A stretch of 64,000 bases of DNA, from assembly GCA_052146815.1 (NCBI GenBank), contig JBKQMG010000275.1, forward strand, positions 26,875 to 90,874, written 5' to 3'. The position numbers and the translations under genes were made by a program. The notes below the pieces were generated by a model, which worked only from the letters and a program-made list of their open reading frames with translations, was not told the DNA's origin and did no database searches. This document shows, one piece after another, positions 37,546 through 46,491 of the stretch (position 1 is its first letter; each line of letters opens with the position of its first letter). Origin of the DNA: DATJZH01 sp052146815. Its GTDB lineage: Bacteria > Actinomycetota > Actinomycetes > Streptosporangiales > Streptosporangiaceae.

Positions 37546-37922
37546 TTACGCCACTGGGACGACTTTCCCCTTCGTGATCGTGAGGAGCTGCCCGAAGCTC
37601 GCCGCGAACTTGGTGTTCTCGTCTCCCGCTCCTGCCCAGATCATCTCAAACGCCGCAAGTGCGGGGTCGACAACGGTCGGAACCGTCCTCGGATGCCCGT
37701 CGGCGCGACGCCCCCGACGTGCTGGCCCGTGTGCTCGAAGACGAAGGCCGGTGCCGCCCGGCCGATCTTGCCGCTCCCCAGTCGCTGCGCAAGCTTGGCG
37801 GTGTCGACCCGATGCGCGCCGCTGGCCAGCACCAGAAGCGGATCTCCCGCGGCCTCGAATACCCGGCTGTGGAGCGCAGGACAGGCGGATCTGTCAAGGC
37901 TGATCAGCGGGATGGAACGCAC
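37546..37922 (-). pseudogene. YbaK/ProX-type aminoacyl-tRNA deacylase, truncated and frameshifted
   Basis: DPLLVLASGAHRVDTAKLAQ, IGRAAPAFVFEHTGQHVGGV and APTG form the YbaK core. One base is missing near 37689, and the other frame continues HPRTVPTVVDPALAAFEMIW, AGAGDENTKF and GQLLTITKGKVVPVA to a TAA at 37546. The N-terminal 40-50 residues of the family are absent. Intact YbaK proteins hydrolyse mischarged tRNA. Confidence 0.7.
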
Positions 37923-38111
37923 GCACTATGCCGCCTCGCTAACCGGCCAGGCGCGGCGCAGGACATCTGGCGGCCAGTATTCGAGGTGAGCGGCACGCGT
38001 GACTGACTCGAGCAGCACATGCGCAGTCTCGCCAGCGACTACGCGCCGCCAGGCGCAGCCGGAGGGGACGGGAAACGGCCCCTCCGGCCCGGCCGCACGA
38101 GAGCCCGCGGG

Positions 38112-38600
38112 CTAGAGCTTCAGTCCGGCCACGTTGCCCCGCTCCATTACCCCCACGCCGAGGCTGTGATGGCAGAGCTTCCCGGCAGGTCCCAGCGGGG
38201 TGGACGTCCGCTGGTCGGGAGCGGTGACCAGGAGACCGGACACCGTGGTCAGCGTGGTGCAGGACGCGGTGTTGGCGGAAACTAGGGCCGAGGCGGCCTG
38301 GCCCGGCTTGAGGACGATCACCGCCGGCTGGCCGGCCTGGCGGACGGCCTGCTTGATCTGCCTTCCGGCCGAATTAAGGGCCGCCACACCGGGATAGCCC
38401 TGCGTCTGGCACGACGCAGAGCCCTCATTGCTGAACATCACCACGTGGTCGGCGTGACTCATGCCGTCCAGGGCACCGTTCCTGATCTGCTTGTTGTCGG
38501 TATAGGCGATTTTGAGCTGCGCGGCACGGCATTCGGGCGCTCCTCCGCCGCCGCGGCCGGGCTGCTTGGAGTCGCCGATGGCTCGGCCGAGGCTCCCGCC
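38112..38600 (-). pseudogene. DUF4232 domain protein without start
   Basis: ECRAAQLKIAYTDNKQIRNG, then MFSNEGSASCQTQGYPGVAA and SASCTTLTTVSGLLVTAPD match DUF4232, a Cys-bridged secreted domain. The frame runs back through a Gly-rich linker to an in-frame TGA near 38605 with no ATG, GTG or TTG between. Residues before the TGA in another frame (FTVGGDPDRRWPVTVSTDG) look extracytoplasmic too. The lipoprotein signal and start have been lost. Confidence 0.6.
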
Positions 38601-38752
38601 CTGCCGGCAGCGTCACGAGGCCGTCCGTGCTGACCGTCACCGGCCAGCGCCGGTCTGGATCGCCGCCGACCGTGAACGCGGCGGACGCCGGGGTAAGTCC
38701 ACGCAGGTCAGGCGAGCAGGATGAACTGCGGTCGGCCGGAAGAGCTGGTCTG

Positions 38753-39745
38753 TCAGGTGAGGTGCTGCGCCAGGAACCCCAGCGAAGGCGGCTCCTGCGC
38801 AATAAAGAAGTCCCGGGTGTGACAGCCGGCGGAGAAGTCGGCTATGGCGCCGGCGGGCAAGGCCCGGACCAGTGCCTCCACGCCGGGATGGAAAGGATCG
38901 GAGTCGCCCGAGGCGATCCGGACCGGCGTGGCGGCCAGAGCGCTGGCGTGAGTCACGACATCGTCAGCGGCAAAGTCCGCGGCGGAAGCGTACGCGCCGG
39001 CATTGACCTGCCGGGCCTGCGCGTAGCTGGTCCAGATAGCCGGGCTGATGGCGGCTACCGCCCGCACGAGGTGCGGATACTTCTCGGCCAGCAGGAGGGC
39101 GCCGTAGCCGCCCATCGAGATGCCCATCGCGGCAACCCGGTGCGGCGGCCGTCCCAGGCCAAGCCGCTGGCACCGCGGGATCAGCTCGTCGATCACCATC
39201 GCCATGGGGTTGTCGCCGGGATGCGGGTTCCAGTACTTTCCGCCGCCGTCGACCGTGACCATCGCCATGGGGGCGAGCGGCTCCCGTCCGAGGTGCAGGG
39301 CCATCGCCTGGGTCGGCGACATGCCGGAGACCGCGTTGGCGTGGTTGCCGCCGTACCCGTGCAGCATCACTACGAGCGGCAGTGCGCTGCCGCGGCCGTG
39401 GCCGGGCGGGTAGGCGATCGTGTAGCCGACCTCCCGATGCCGGGCGCGGGAGTAGAAGGTGCCCGAGATCGACGGTCCGGGCGGGGAGAAGATCAGCGGC
39501 GGCCGGGCCACCGAGCAGGCGCCGTCCAGCTGCGCGAGCACCCGCCCGCCGGGCACGACCCCGCGGGAAATGAGCTCGACGCCGATCGCCCCCGCCGCCG
39601 CGACGGCCGCGAGACTCCCAAATCCAAGGGCGAGAAGCCGTCGCCGGCTGAGCCGCGGCCGCCGGTCCCCCTGAGCTCCGTCTGCCTGGCTGCCGTCGGA
39701 GCCGCCAGCGGACTCCCCACCGCCCAGCCCGCCTTGGTCGGTCAT
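38753..39745 (-). CDS. Tat-exported esterase (alpha/beta hydrolase, esterase D / Ag85-like)
   Basis: A 330-residue protein from ATG 39745. RLSRRRLLALGFGSLAAVAA is a twin-arginine signal. The hydrolase core has LPLVVMLHGYGGNHANAV, a nucleophile elbow in AAMGISMGGYGALLLAEKYP, RIASGDSDPFHPG with the acidic residue and FSAGCHTRDFF with the catalytic His, the layout of esterase D-like and mycolyltransferase-like enzymes. It is intact although its surroundings are decayed. It acts outside the membrane; the substrate is unknown. Confidence 0.82.
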   Translation of the reverse strand: MTDQGGLGGGESAGGSDGSQADGAQGDRRPRLSRRRLLALGFGSLAAVAAAGAIGVELISRGVVPGGRVLAQLDGACSVARPPLIFSPPGPSISGTFYSRARHREVGYTIAYPPGHGRGSALPLVVMLHGYGGNHANAVSGMSPTQAMALHLGREPLAPMAMVTVDGGGKYWNPHPGDNPMAMVIDELIPRCQRLGLGRPPHRVAAMGISMGGYGALLLAEKYPHLVRAVAAISPAIWTSYAQARQVNAGAYASAADFAADDVVTHASALAATPVRIASGDSDPFHPGVEALVRALPAGAIADFSAGCHTRDFFIAQEPPSLGFLAQHLT

Positions 39746-39954
39746 CGGGCCGGGGCCATGGGAGGCAGCATGGCGACACAATAGCTCTGGACACGATACA
39801 CCGTCAACCAGTACAACGGAAGCCGAAGTAAACACCTGCCTGCTGCCGGGAGGACCGCACGGCGCCGGTCCCGGACGCGCCTGCTGCAGGCGTAATGGGG
39901 AACCTAAGCTTCGCAGAGCGGGACGCTGCGGCGCGGCGGGCAAGGGGGACAGTA

Positions 39955-41235
39955 ATGAGTTATCAGCTCCGGATGCACAATGAGATCCGCGACTGGCTCA
40001 CTGATCTGCGGGCTGCCGATCCTCAGCTCAGCCGCCTAGTCGGCGAGGCCATCGTGGCGTTGCTCGAGGCGGGCGAGGACCTCGGCACCCCGCTGGTCGT
40101 CCTGCTGGAGTCCGCACTCCGGGCACCAGAGGACCCGCGAGAGGTCCTCGACTACACCTACCAGCGGCAGCTGGAGGCCCTGCAGAAAGTGCGCCGCGGC
40201 GTCGCCGACGTGGCGACCTCGCGCAAGCGCGTCGAACTGCAGCTCCTTCAGCTGGAGCAGAGCGCCGCCAAGCTCGATAAGCGGCGGCAAGACGCGCTTG
40301 AGTCCGGGGAAGAGACCAAGGCCAGCGAGGTCCGAACCCGCGCGGCTGGGGTCAAAGAGCAGCTTTCCGCCCTGCGTCAGCAGCTTTCCGTCCTCACGGG
40401 CCAAGAGCAGAAGCTGACTGCGGCCAGTCAGCGCCTCCAGGCGAAGGTAGATGCGTTCCGGGTGCGGAAGGACACGCTCAAGGCCACTTACACGGCCACC
40501 GCAGCGTCCCTAAGGATCAATGACGCATTTACCGGGATCGGCGAGGATGCCAGCAACCTGGAACTGACCCCAGCGGAAGCCGCGGAGCTGTCCGCGTCCA
40601 GCAGTGAGCTGCCGGCGGCCAGCGAGGTGGCGGAAGAAATCTCGGCTCTCACGGGGACATCCCCCGCTAGCACCAGCTCTGGGAGGCAGAAGAGCCCGAT
40701 CCCCGCACCTCCTGGCGTGATGGAACTGCGGCCCGATGCTCCCGACGGCGCCGAAATCGGCCTGCTGTTCGCCACAGGGCCAGCGGATACGGTCCTCCTG
40801 ATAGCGCGGGTCGAGGATCCGGGCGGGTCGCCGGAAGAATACAAGGAGCTGATGCCGGTCGTTGAAAGCCGCCTGGCGGCGGCTCGCTCCGGGCCGTCTC
40901 CCGCGGCAGGTGCCCCCGCTGCTTTCGTTTCGTATGACGCCGAGTCCTTTCTGGATGAGTTCTTCCCTGGCGAGGAAACCGAGGTCGAAATCGGCGCAGC
41001 GGCGGCTGTCGCCCGCTACCGCGCCTGCACCCTCGCGCAGGCCCGCGAGCGCAGAGAGCTGACGCAAGAACAGGTGGCGAGGCGGATGAACGTCCGCCCG
41101 GAGCGAGTTTCCGCTATTGAGCGTGCCGAGCCCGGAGCGACGGAGGTCCGGACGCTTGCCGCCTACGTGCAGGCCCTCGGCGGCAGGCTCGAGATCATTG
41201 CCCACATCGGCGACGAGCGCATCGTGCTCAAGTAG
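39955..41235 (+). CDS. Three-part fusion: RelE/HigB-like N-terminus, PspA-like coiled coil, XRE HTH
   Basis: A 426-residue protein from ATG 39955 (GGGGG 7 bases upstream). Residues 1-60 (MSYQLRMHNEIRDWLTDLRA ... LVGEAIVALLEAGEDLG) resemble the start of RelE/HigB-type toxins. Residues 70-205 are a long charged coiled coil like PspA/IM30 (RKRVELQLLQLEQSAAKLDK, LSALRQQLSVLTGQEQKL). A linker follows with a small domain (about 250-370), and residues 375-426 are an XRE helix-turn-helix (RRELTQEQVARRMNVRPERV) ending in the HigA-like LGGRLEIIAHIGDERIVLK. No membrane helix is seen. The combination suggests a self-contained toxin-antitoxin-derived stress regulator. No experimental role is known to me. 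Confidence 0.7.
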   Translation: MSYQLRMHNEIRDWLTDLRAADPQLSRLVGEAIVALLEAGEDLGTPLVVLLESALRAPEDPREVLDYTYQRQLEALQKVRRGVADVATSRKRVELQLLQLEQSAAKLDKRRQDALESGEETKASEVRTRAAGVKEQLSALRQQLSVLTGQEQKLTAASQRLQAKVDAFRVRKDTLKATYTATAASLRINDAFTGIGEDASNLELTPAEAAELSASSSELPAASEVAEEISALTGTSPASTSSGRQKSPIPAPPGVMELRPDAPDGAEIGLLFATGPADTVLLIARVEDPGGSPEEYKELMPVVESRLAAARSGPSPAAGAPAAFVSYDAESFLDEFFPGEETEVEIGAAAAVARYRACTLAQARERRELTQEQVARRMNVRPERVSAIERAEPGATEVRTLAAYVQALGGRLEIIAHIGDERIVLK

Positions 41236-41252
41236 CCGCTCGTCTGCCGTGG

Positions 41253-41722
41253 TTACCAGGCGGCCGCGACTGCCGCCTGCGGAGCAGAGCCACGCAGCAC
41301 CGTGAAGCGCCCGTGGTCGAGCCTGCCGAACCTGTCACAGCTCACCAGCAGATGGCTGCCGGTCGCGTCAGCCGCTGCGAGGTCGCACACCCCGATGAAC
41401 CAGCCAGGGTGACCCGAATCCGGCGAGTACTCCGCGCGCTCGGCCAGCAGCCTGCGCAGCGGCGCCCGGTCCGCGCGGAGAGATCTGCTATCCCCCCCAC
41501 TATCGTGCCCCGGCCCAGGTGCCCGGGGCCGTCGTAGATCACCGAGGCCACCACGGTGCTTCCGTCCTGGGTCAGGATCGCGGACTGCACGTCGTCGCTG
41601 CCCGTCAGCTCCGGTGTGATCCGCCGGCCGGACATCAGGCTGCTTCCCGGCTCCGTCGGGTTCAGGACCCACAGTCCCGATGCCGTCCTCGACGGCGATC
41701 CGGCGGGATGCAGCCATCTCAC
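41253..41722 (-). pseudogene. Fragment of a beta-propeller-like protein, frameshifted
   Basis: GLWVLNPTEPGSSLMSGRRI and VQSAILTQDGSTVVASVIYD, GPGHLGRGTIVGGIADLSAR in one frame are continued after about 41460 in another frame by RLLAERAEYSPDSGHPGWFI and GVCDLAAADATGSHLLVSCD. The strand-turn-strand pattern with TPDGSTV-like turns fits a WD40/TolB-like propeller. The start overlaps the end of the dynamin-like gene and the N-terminal part of a propeller is missing. Confidence 0.55.
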
Positions 41723-43419
41723 GTACCCAGCTGCGCCAGGACCGTTCGCAGCGCTTGCTCTCGGTCGGCCAGGTCCATGAGCCGCCGGGCGCCTTCGGCA
41801 GTCGCCTGCGCTCGTACGTCGGCCGCGGTCTGCAAAGCTGCGGTCAGCCGGCTGGCGCTTTCGGCGTAGCGGCGCGTGAGGTCGGACATCAGTCCGCGCG
41901 CAGCCTCGGCCAGCCGGTACTGCAGGTCCGCGCGGGCGCGGCCGACTTGGCTGTCGGCCAGGCGCCCCACCCCGGCAAGGACGTGCGCGCGTGCCAGGCG
42001 GCGGCCGAGAACGCCGGGCAGCCGCCGCCGGACCGCGCCGGCCAGCAGCTCAGCCTGATCGACATGCTCATCGAGCGTGTAGAAGAAACGCATATCGGGC
42101 TTGATATGCTGGTCCGGGCCCGGCAGGACCAGTTTCAGTCCGAGCAGGTCATCCGCGGCGCCGCGGATGACGGAGAGCCGGGCCTCCAGTTCGGCGGCGA
42201 GCCGCTCGCCCAGCGCGCACAGGTCTGCCTCGAGCTTCTCGGTCTGCGCCTGCCGCCATGCTTCCACCGCCTGTGCTGTCATCTCGGCGAGGCGCGCCCT
42301 GGCTCCGCGCTCGATCTCGGCCGGCGAAGCAGCCGCGAATTCTCCGTCGAGCAGCTCGGCCGCGCGGGCGGCGAGTCTGGCCGCCAGCCGCCGGTGTTCT
42401 TCGCCCGCCGCGGCATTGAGCCCGGCGAGCAGCCGCCGGGACTGGCCAGCGGCCAGGTCCTCTGCTTCGGTACGCCGGGCACCCACGGCCTTCAGGCGGG
42501 CGGCGAACGCCGCTACCCGGTCGGCTGCTTCCGCGCCCGGCATGCGGGCGGCGCGCTGCGCCAGCCTGACCTCATCCAGCAGCGACTCCGCTAGCCGGCG
42601 CAGGTGACTGGCCGCCGCGAGCTGCAAGTCGGTAACCCGCTCAGCGTCCAGGTAAGCCAGGAAGTCCGCGGCGAACGCATCGAAGCCCGCCTCGCCGCCC
42701 GCCTCGAGCGCGGACCGCGCCGACAGCGGGTACACCCGCACCAGCCGACCGGCGGCTTGCTGCGCCACCCGCGCGGTGAACTCCGCTGCCTCGGCAAGGC
42801 CTGCAGCATCCAGGTAGTCCGCCTTGTTCAGCACCACGAAGGTGGTCACGGACATCCGCGCGACCCGGCTGAGCAGGTCACGCTCGCTGGCCGACACGGG
42901 CGGATCAGCGGTCAGCACGAATACCGCGGCATCCATCGTGGCCAGCACACCTTCGGCCGCAGCAGTGTTGCGCGCGTACACCGAGCCGGTGCCGGGCGTA
43001 TCGACGATCTCCAGCCCGCGGCGGAGAACCGGAGCAGCCACCCGGACAGTAATTTCGGCTACCTTCCGGTGGTTCCCCGCGTTACCCCGCTCTGTGCCGA
43101 AGTCAGCAAGCGACGCCAGGGGAAAGCGCTCGACCCGGCCGTCAGTGAACGAAACCTCGATGCCCTCATCGCGGCCATATGCGACGGTGGCCGCGATGGC
43201 GGTAAGCGGGGTTACGCCGGCGGGCAGCACCTGCCTGCCTAGCAGCGCATTCACCAGCGTGCTCTTGCCGCGCTTGGCCTCCCCGGCGACCAGGACGCGC
43301 AGCCGTCCCGCGTGCAGCCGGTCTCGCAGCCCGGCGAGGGTGACGCGATCGGGAGCCGTGGCCAGCTCGTCAAGCCGCTCCAGGGCGGTCAGTTCTGCGC
43401 TCTTGTCGGATGCCAGCAT
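41719..43419 (-). CDS. Dynamin-like GTPase
   Basis: A 566-residue protein from ATG 43419 (AGGAGG upstream). The GTPase motifs are G1 GEAKRGKST (about residue 40), G2 Thr in GVTPLTAIAA, G3 DTPGTGS and G4 NKADYL. Long helical regions with many Arg/Glu/Ala heptads follow (about 240-560), with a short hydrophobic patch LLGLKLVLPGPD that could insert in membranes. This is the build of bacterial dynamin-like proteins, which remodel or protect the membrane and in some bacteria give phage resistance. It has no partner dynamin gene next to it. The propeller fragment at its 3' end is broken. Confidence 0.82.
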   Translation of the reverse strand: MLASDKSAELTALERLDELATAPDRVTLAGLRDRLHAGRLRVLVAGEAKRGKSTLVNALLGRQVLPAGVTPLTAIAATVAYGRDEGIEVSFTDGRVERFPLASLADFGTERGNAGNHRKVAEITVRVAAPVLRRGLEIVDTPGTGSVYARNTAAAEGVLATMDAAVFVLTADPPVSASERDLLSRVARMSVTTFVVLNKADYLDAAGLAEAAEFTARVAQQAAGRLVRVYPLSARSALEAGGEAGFDAFAADFLAYLDAERVTDLQLAAASHLRRLAESLLDEVRLAQRAARMPGAEAADRVAAFAARLKAVGARRTEAEDLAAGQSRRLLAGLNAAAGEEHRRLAARLAARAAELLDGEFAAASPAEIERGARARLAEMTAQAVEAWRQAQTEKLEADLCALGERLAAELEARLSVIRGAADDLLGLKLVLPGPDQHIKPDMRFFYTLDEHVDQAELLAGAVRRRLPGVLGRRLARAHVLAGVGRLADSQVGRARADLQYRLAEAARGLMSDLTRRYAESASRLTAALQTAADVRAQATAEGARRLMDLADREQALRTVLAQLGT

Positions 43420-43472
43420 GCCGCCTCCTACCTGTCTCAGGCAGGGACCGTTGGCGGCCGCGCCGCAGTTTG

Positions 43473-44024
43473 ATGGCGGGCCCCTCCGCCGGCGCCGATA
43501 ACCTGAGGTTAACCCGGTACGCGCAGGGCCCGCCACCGCAGTGGGGGCACGAATGGCTCAATAGCGATCTGCTGGCGGGCAGGGCGCTGGGTTCGGCCTT
43601 GGACTCCCTGATCGAGATCGGCGCATCGGCCGTCGTCATCTGGGAACTCTCCGGCACCGGCGAAGCCAGGCAGCGCCGGGCGCTGCACGTGATCACATAC
43701 GCCTTCGCCGCCCTCACGGTGCACCTGGTGATCCAGTCCACCCGGGTTCTGATCTCGGATCACCACGCGGCCAGCAGCCCGTGCGGCATCGCCTGGACCG
43801 CTATCGCGATGTTCGGCCTGGCCGCCGGAAAGAACAGGGTCGGCAGGGCCCTCGACAATCCGGGGCGCGTCACCCTGATTGACGGCATCCTCGCCTCCGC
43901 CGTGCTGACGGGCCTGGCCATGAGTGCCGCAGCCGGATGGTGATGGGCAGACCCGCTAGCCGGGTACGTGCTGGTTTGCTACGCCAGCCGTGAAGCCCGG
44001 GCGATCCGCGCTGGCCATGGCTGA
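43473..44024 (+). pseudogene. Cation-diffusion-facilitator-like gene with a nonsense codon
   Basis: SALDSLIEIGASAVVIWELS, HVITYAFAALTVHLVIQSTR and VTLIDGILASAVLTGLAMSA are helices of the CDF-type cation transporter family. A TGA at 43941-43943 stands where the family has Trp (GWWWADP), and the same frame then continues WADPLAGYVLVCYASREARA to a TGA at 44022. The first helix is replaced by an unrelated segment. The nonsense codon and the altered start indicate a dead gene. Confidence 0.6.
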
Positions 44025-44393
44025 TCACGGTCCGGGGCAGGGTGGGGCACAGCCGGCGGCCCGAGGCCAGACACACCGGCGCACTTTCGAGCCCGGCACG
44101 CGGAGCAGGCAAAAAACGAAAGCCGCCGAAGTGACCTCAGTAACTGGGCAGCCCGCGCAGAGGTCCCGTCTTTCCAGGGTCCTTAGACCCTGCCGACGGC
44201 AGTGGCCTACGTGCTGAAGTCGGGATACGGGTACCACTGGTGCGGCCGACAGGTGTGGAAAGTTGATGGTCCAGGTATGGCTGCACCGTCGCTGCGGGCA
44301 GACGATAGTGCCGGGCAGCGCCGTCCTTGAAAGCCCGCAGGGCGATACCGTGTTCCATTTCCCCGTGCTGCTAGACCACCCGGCCGCGCGGGC
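44025..44393. other. Gap of 369 bases without a supported gene
   Basis: Short open frames exist but none has recognisable domains. A minus-strand stretch (ARHYRLPAATVQPYLDHQLS, about 44270-44330) could be a remnant of some protein. The region precedes the gpmA-like gene and should hold its promoter. Confidence 0.35.
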
Positions 44394-45161
44394 ATGATGC
44401 GGCTGGAAGCGGGCGAGTGCTATCGCCTGGTAGTGCTGCGTCACGGCGAGAGTGAATGGAACGCCCGGAACCTCTTCACCGGCTGGGTGAATGCTGCCCT
44501 GAGCGAAGGCGGTGAACGGCAAGCGGTCCGCGCAGGGCAGCTGCTCGCCGAGCATGGCATGCTCCCCGCCGTCGTGCATACCTCCGTGCAGCGCCGGACG
44601 ATCCGCACCGCCGAAGTTGCCCTCACGCAATGCGACCGTGACTGGATCCCGGTCCGGCGGTCATGGCGGCTCAACTCCAACCATTACGGCGCGCTGCAGG
44701 GCCGGAACAAAGCCCAGGTCCTGGCGGAATACGGCGAGGAGCAGTTCATGCGCTGGCGCCGGTCCTGCGAGGCGCCGCCGCCGCCGCTGCCCGCCGACGC
44801 CGAATTCTCGCAGTTCGCCGACCCCCGCTACGCCGCTCTCCCGCCAGAGGCGCGACCGTCCGCTGAGTCACTTAAGGACGTGACCGAGCGGCTGCTGCCG
44901 TACTGGTATGACGCCATACTCCCGGACGTGCAGACCGGCGAGTGCGTGCTCGTCATATCGCACGGCAACACCCTGCGGGCGCTGATCAAGCACCTTGACC
45001 ACCTCTCTGACGAGCAGATCACACACCTGAACATCCCCACCGGCATCCCGCTGGCCTACGATCTCGGCCCCGACATGCAACCGGCCACCAGGGGCGGCCG
45101 TTACCTCAGCCCCGCACCGCTTACACCCCGCCCAGCAGCCGTCACAAGCCAGAGCCGGTGA
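44394..45161 (+). CDS. gpmA: Phosphoglycerate mutase-like protein lacking the usual catalytic Glu
   Basis: A 255-residue member of the 2,3-bisphosphoglycerate-dependent mutase family, which interconverts 3- and 2-phosphoglycerate. The phospho-His motif LVVLRHGESEWNARNLFTGW (H17) and the second His in LVISHGNTLRALIKHLDHLS are intact, as are EYGEEQFMRWRRSCEAPPPP and LNIPTGIPLAYDL. In place of the highly conserved LNERHYG the sequence is LNSNHYG (S95, N96): the Glu that acts as proton donor and the neighbouring Arg are replaced. It is followed 46 bases later by an enolase gene. It may be a slower or altered enzyme. Confidence 0.8.
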   Translation: MMRLEAGECYRLVVLRHGESEWNARNLFTGWVNAALSEGGERQAVRAGQLLAEHGMLPAVVHTSVQRRTIRTAEVALTQCDRDWIPVRRSWRLNSNHYGALQGRNKAQVLAEYGEEQFMRWRRSCEAPPPPLPADAEFSQFADPRYAALPPEARPSAESLKDVTERLLPYWYDAILPDVQTGECVLVISHGNTLRALIKHLDHLSDEQITHLNIPTGIPLAYDLGPDMQPATRGGRYLSPAPLTPRPAAVTSQSR

Positions 45162-45207
45162 CGCTTTGGAACGCCGGCGCACACACCTCACCAGTCAGGA
45201 GAACAAA

Positions 45208-46476
45208 ATGACAGGGTTCGACATTACGGAACTATCCGCACTGGAGATTCTCGACTCGCGTGGCCGGCCTACGCTCGCGGCCACCCTCCGGCTTGGCAAC
45301 GGCACGACAGCCCGCGCGGGTGTGCCATCCGGCGCGTCGACCGGATCCCGCGAGGCAGTAGAGCGGCGCGACGGAGACATGGAACGTTACGAAGGCAAGG
45401 GCGTCCTAGGCGCGGTCGCGGCGGTCAATACCGAAATCGCGGACCTGCTGCGCGGACGGTCCTGGTCCTCACTGGCCGAGGTCGATCAGGCCATGATCGA
45501 TCTTGACGGCACCGCGAACAAGAGCAGGCTCGGAGCAAACGCCATCGTCGGCGTCTCGATGGCGCTCGCTCGCGCCATGGCCGCCTCTGCCGACGTCCCG
45601 CTATGGCGATGGCTCGCACCAGACGGAGTCAGCCCCAGCATGCCGGTACCGCACTTCAACGTGCTCAACGGCGGCGTGCATGCGCCGAACCCGCTGGACT
45701 TCCAGGAGTTCATGGTCGCCCCTGTCGGCGCCCCGTCGATGGCCGAGGCGGTCCGCGCAGGTGCCGAGGTGTACGCGGCGCTGCGCCGTGAGCTCACCGA
45801 CAGGAAGCTGTCCACGGGGCTGGGCGACGAGGGCGGATTCGCGCCCGAGATCAGCGAGCCGGAGGAAGTGCTGCGGCTCCTGGTACAGGCCATCGGCGAC
45901 GCCGGCTATCAGGCCGGCTCAGGGGGGGTTTCGATTGCGCTGGACCTGGCCGCATCTGAGTTCCGCCAGCCTGACGGCACCTACCGGGTCTCCGGTGCCT
46001 TCCTGAGCAGCGCCGACCTCATCGAGCGGCTCGCCAGTATCGTGGCTGAGTTCCCGGTGCACCTCATCGAGGACGGCCTGGGAGAGAATGACGACGACGG
46101 CTGGATCGCGCTGACCGCCCGCCTGGGCACGTCGGTGGAACTGGTCGGTGACGACAATTTCTGCACCAACCCGGCTATCATCACCGCCGCCATCGGACGC
46201 GGCATTGCGAACGCCTCGCTGATCAAGCTCAACCAGATCGGCACGGTCACCGAGACACTCGAGGCAATGGCCGTGTGCCGTCGCGCCGGATACCGGCAGC
46301 TCGTTTCTCACCGCTCGGGGGAGACCGAGGACTCGTTCATCGCGGATCTGGCTGTCGGCAGTGGCTGCGGCCAGCTGAAGACCGGCGCCCCGGCCCGCGG
46401 CGAGCGCGTCGCCAAGTACAACCGCCTGCTGGAAATCGCCGCTACCGCACCCGAGCTCCGTTACGGCGCGTTCTGA
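45208..46476 (+). CDS. eno: Enolase (divergent paralogue)
   Basis: A 422-residue enolase from ATG 45208 (AGGAG 8 bases upstream), which converts 2-phosphoglycerate to phosphoenolpyruvate. ILDSRGRPTLAATLRLGNGT, VPSGASTGSREAVERRDGD, the metal ligands in SIALDLAASEF, HLIEDGLGENDDDGW and LVGDDNF, the catalytic Glu in GDEGGFAPEI and Lys in SLIKLNQIGTVTETL, and SHRSGETEDSFIADLAV are all present. Small changes such as LVGDDNFCTN for the usual LVGDDLFVTN suggest a paralogue beside a housekeeping copy elsewhere. It pairs with the gpmA-like gene as a lower-glycolysis duo. Confidence 0.9.
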   Translation: MTGFDITELSALEILDSRGRPTLAATLRLGNGTTARAGVPSGASTGSREAVERRDGDMERYEGKGVLGAVAAVNTEIADLLRGRSWSSLAEVDQAMIDLDGTANKSRLGANAIVGVSMALARAMAASADVPLWRWLAPDGVSPSMPVPHFNVLNGGVHAPNPLDFQEFMVAPVGAPSMAEAVRAGAEVYAALRRELTDRKLSTGLGDEGGFAPEISEPEEVLRLLVQAIGDAGYQAGSGGVSIALDLAASEFRQPDGTYRVSGAFLSSADLIERLASIVAEFPVHLIEDGLGENDDDGWIALTARLGTSVELVGDDNFCTNPAIITAAIGRGIANASLIKLNQIGTVTETLEAMAVCRRAGYRQLVSHRSGETEDSFIADLAVGSGCGQLKTGAPARGERVAKYNRLLEIAATAPELRYGAF

Positions 46477-46491
46477 CAGTGTCTCCGCACT

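Noticed and set aside
36004..37989. A 661-codon plus-strand open frame
   Set aside because: It runs antisense to a clear GNAT gene and across the M20 and YbaK remnants; its product has no domain structure.
43941..43943. TGA as selenocysteine or recoded Trp in the CDF-like gene
   Set aside because: There is no SECIS-like hairpin and all other genes use TGA as stop; a nonsense mutation is simpler.
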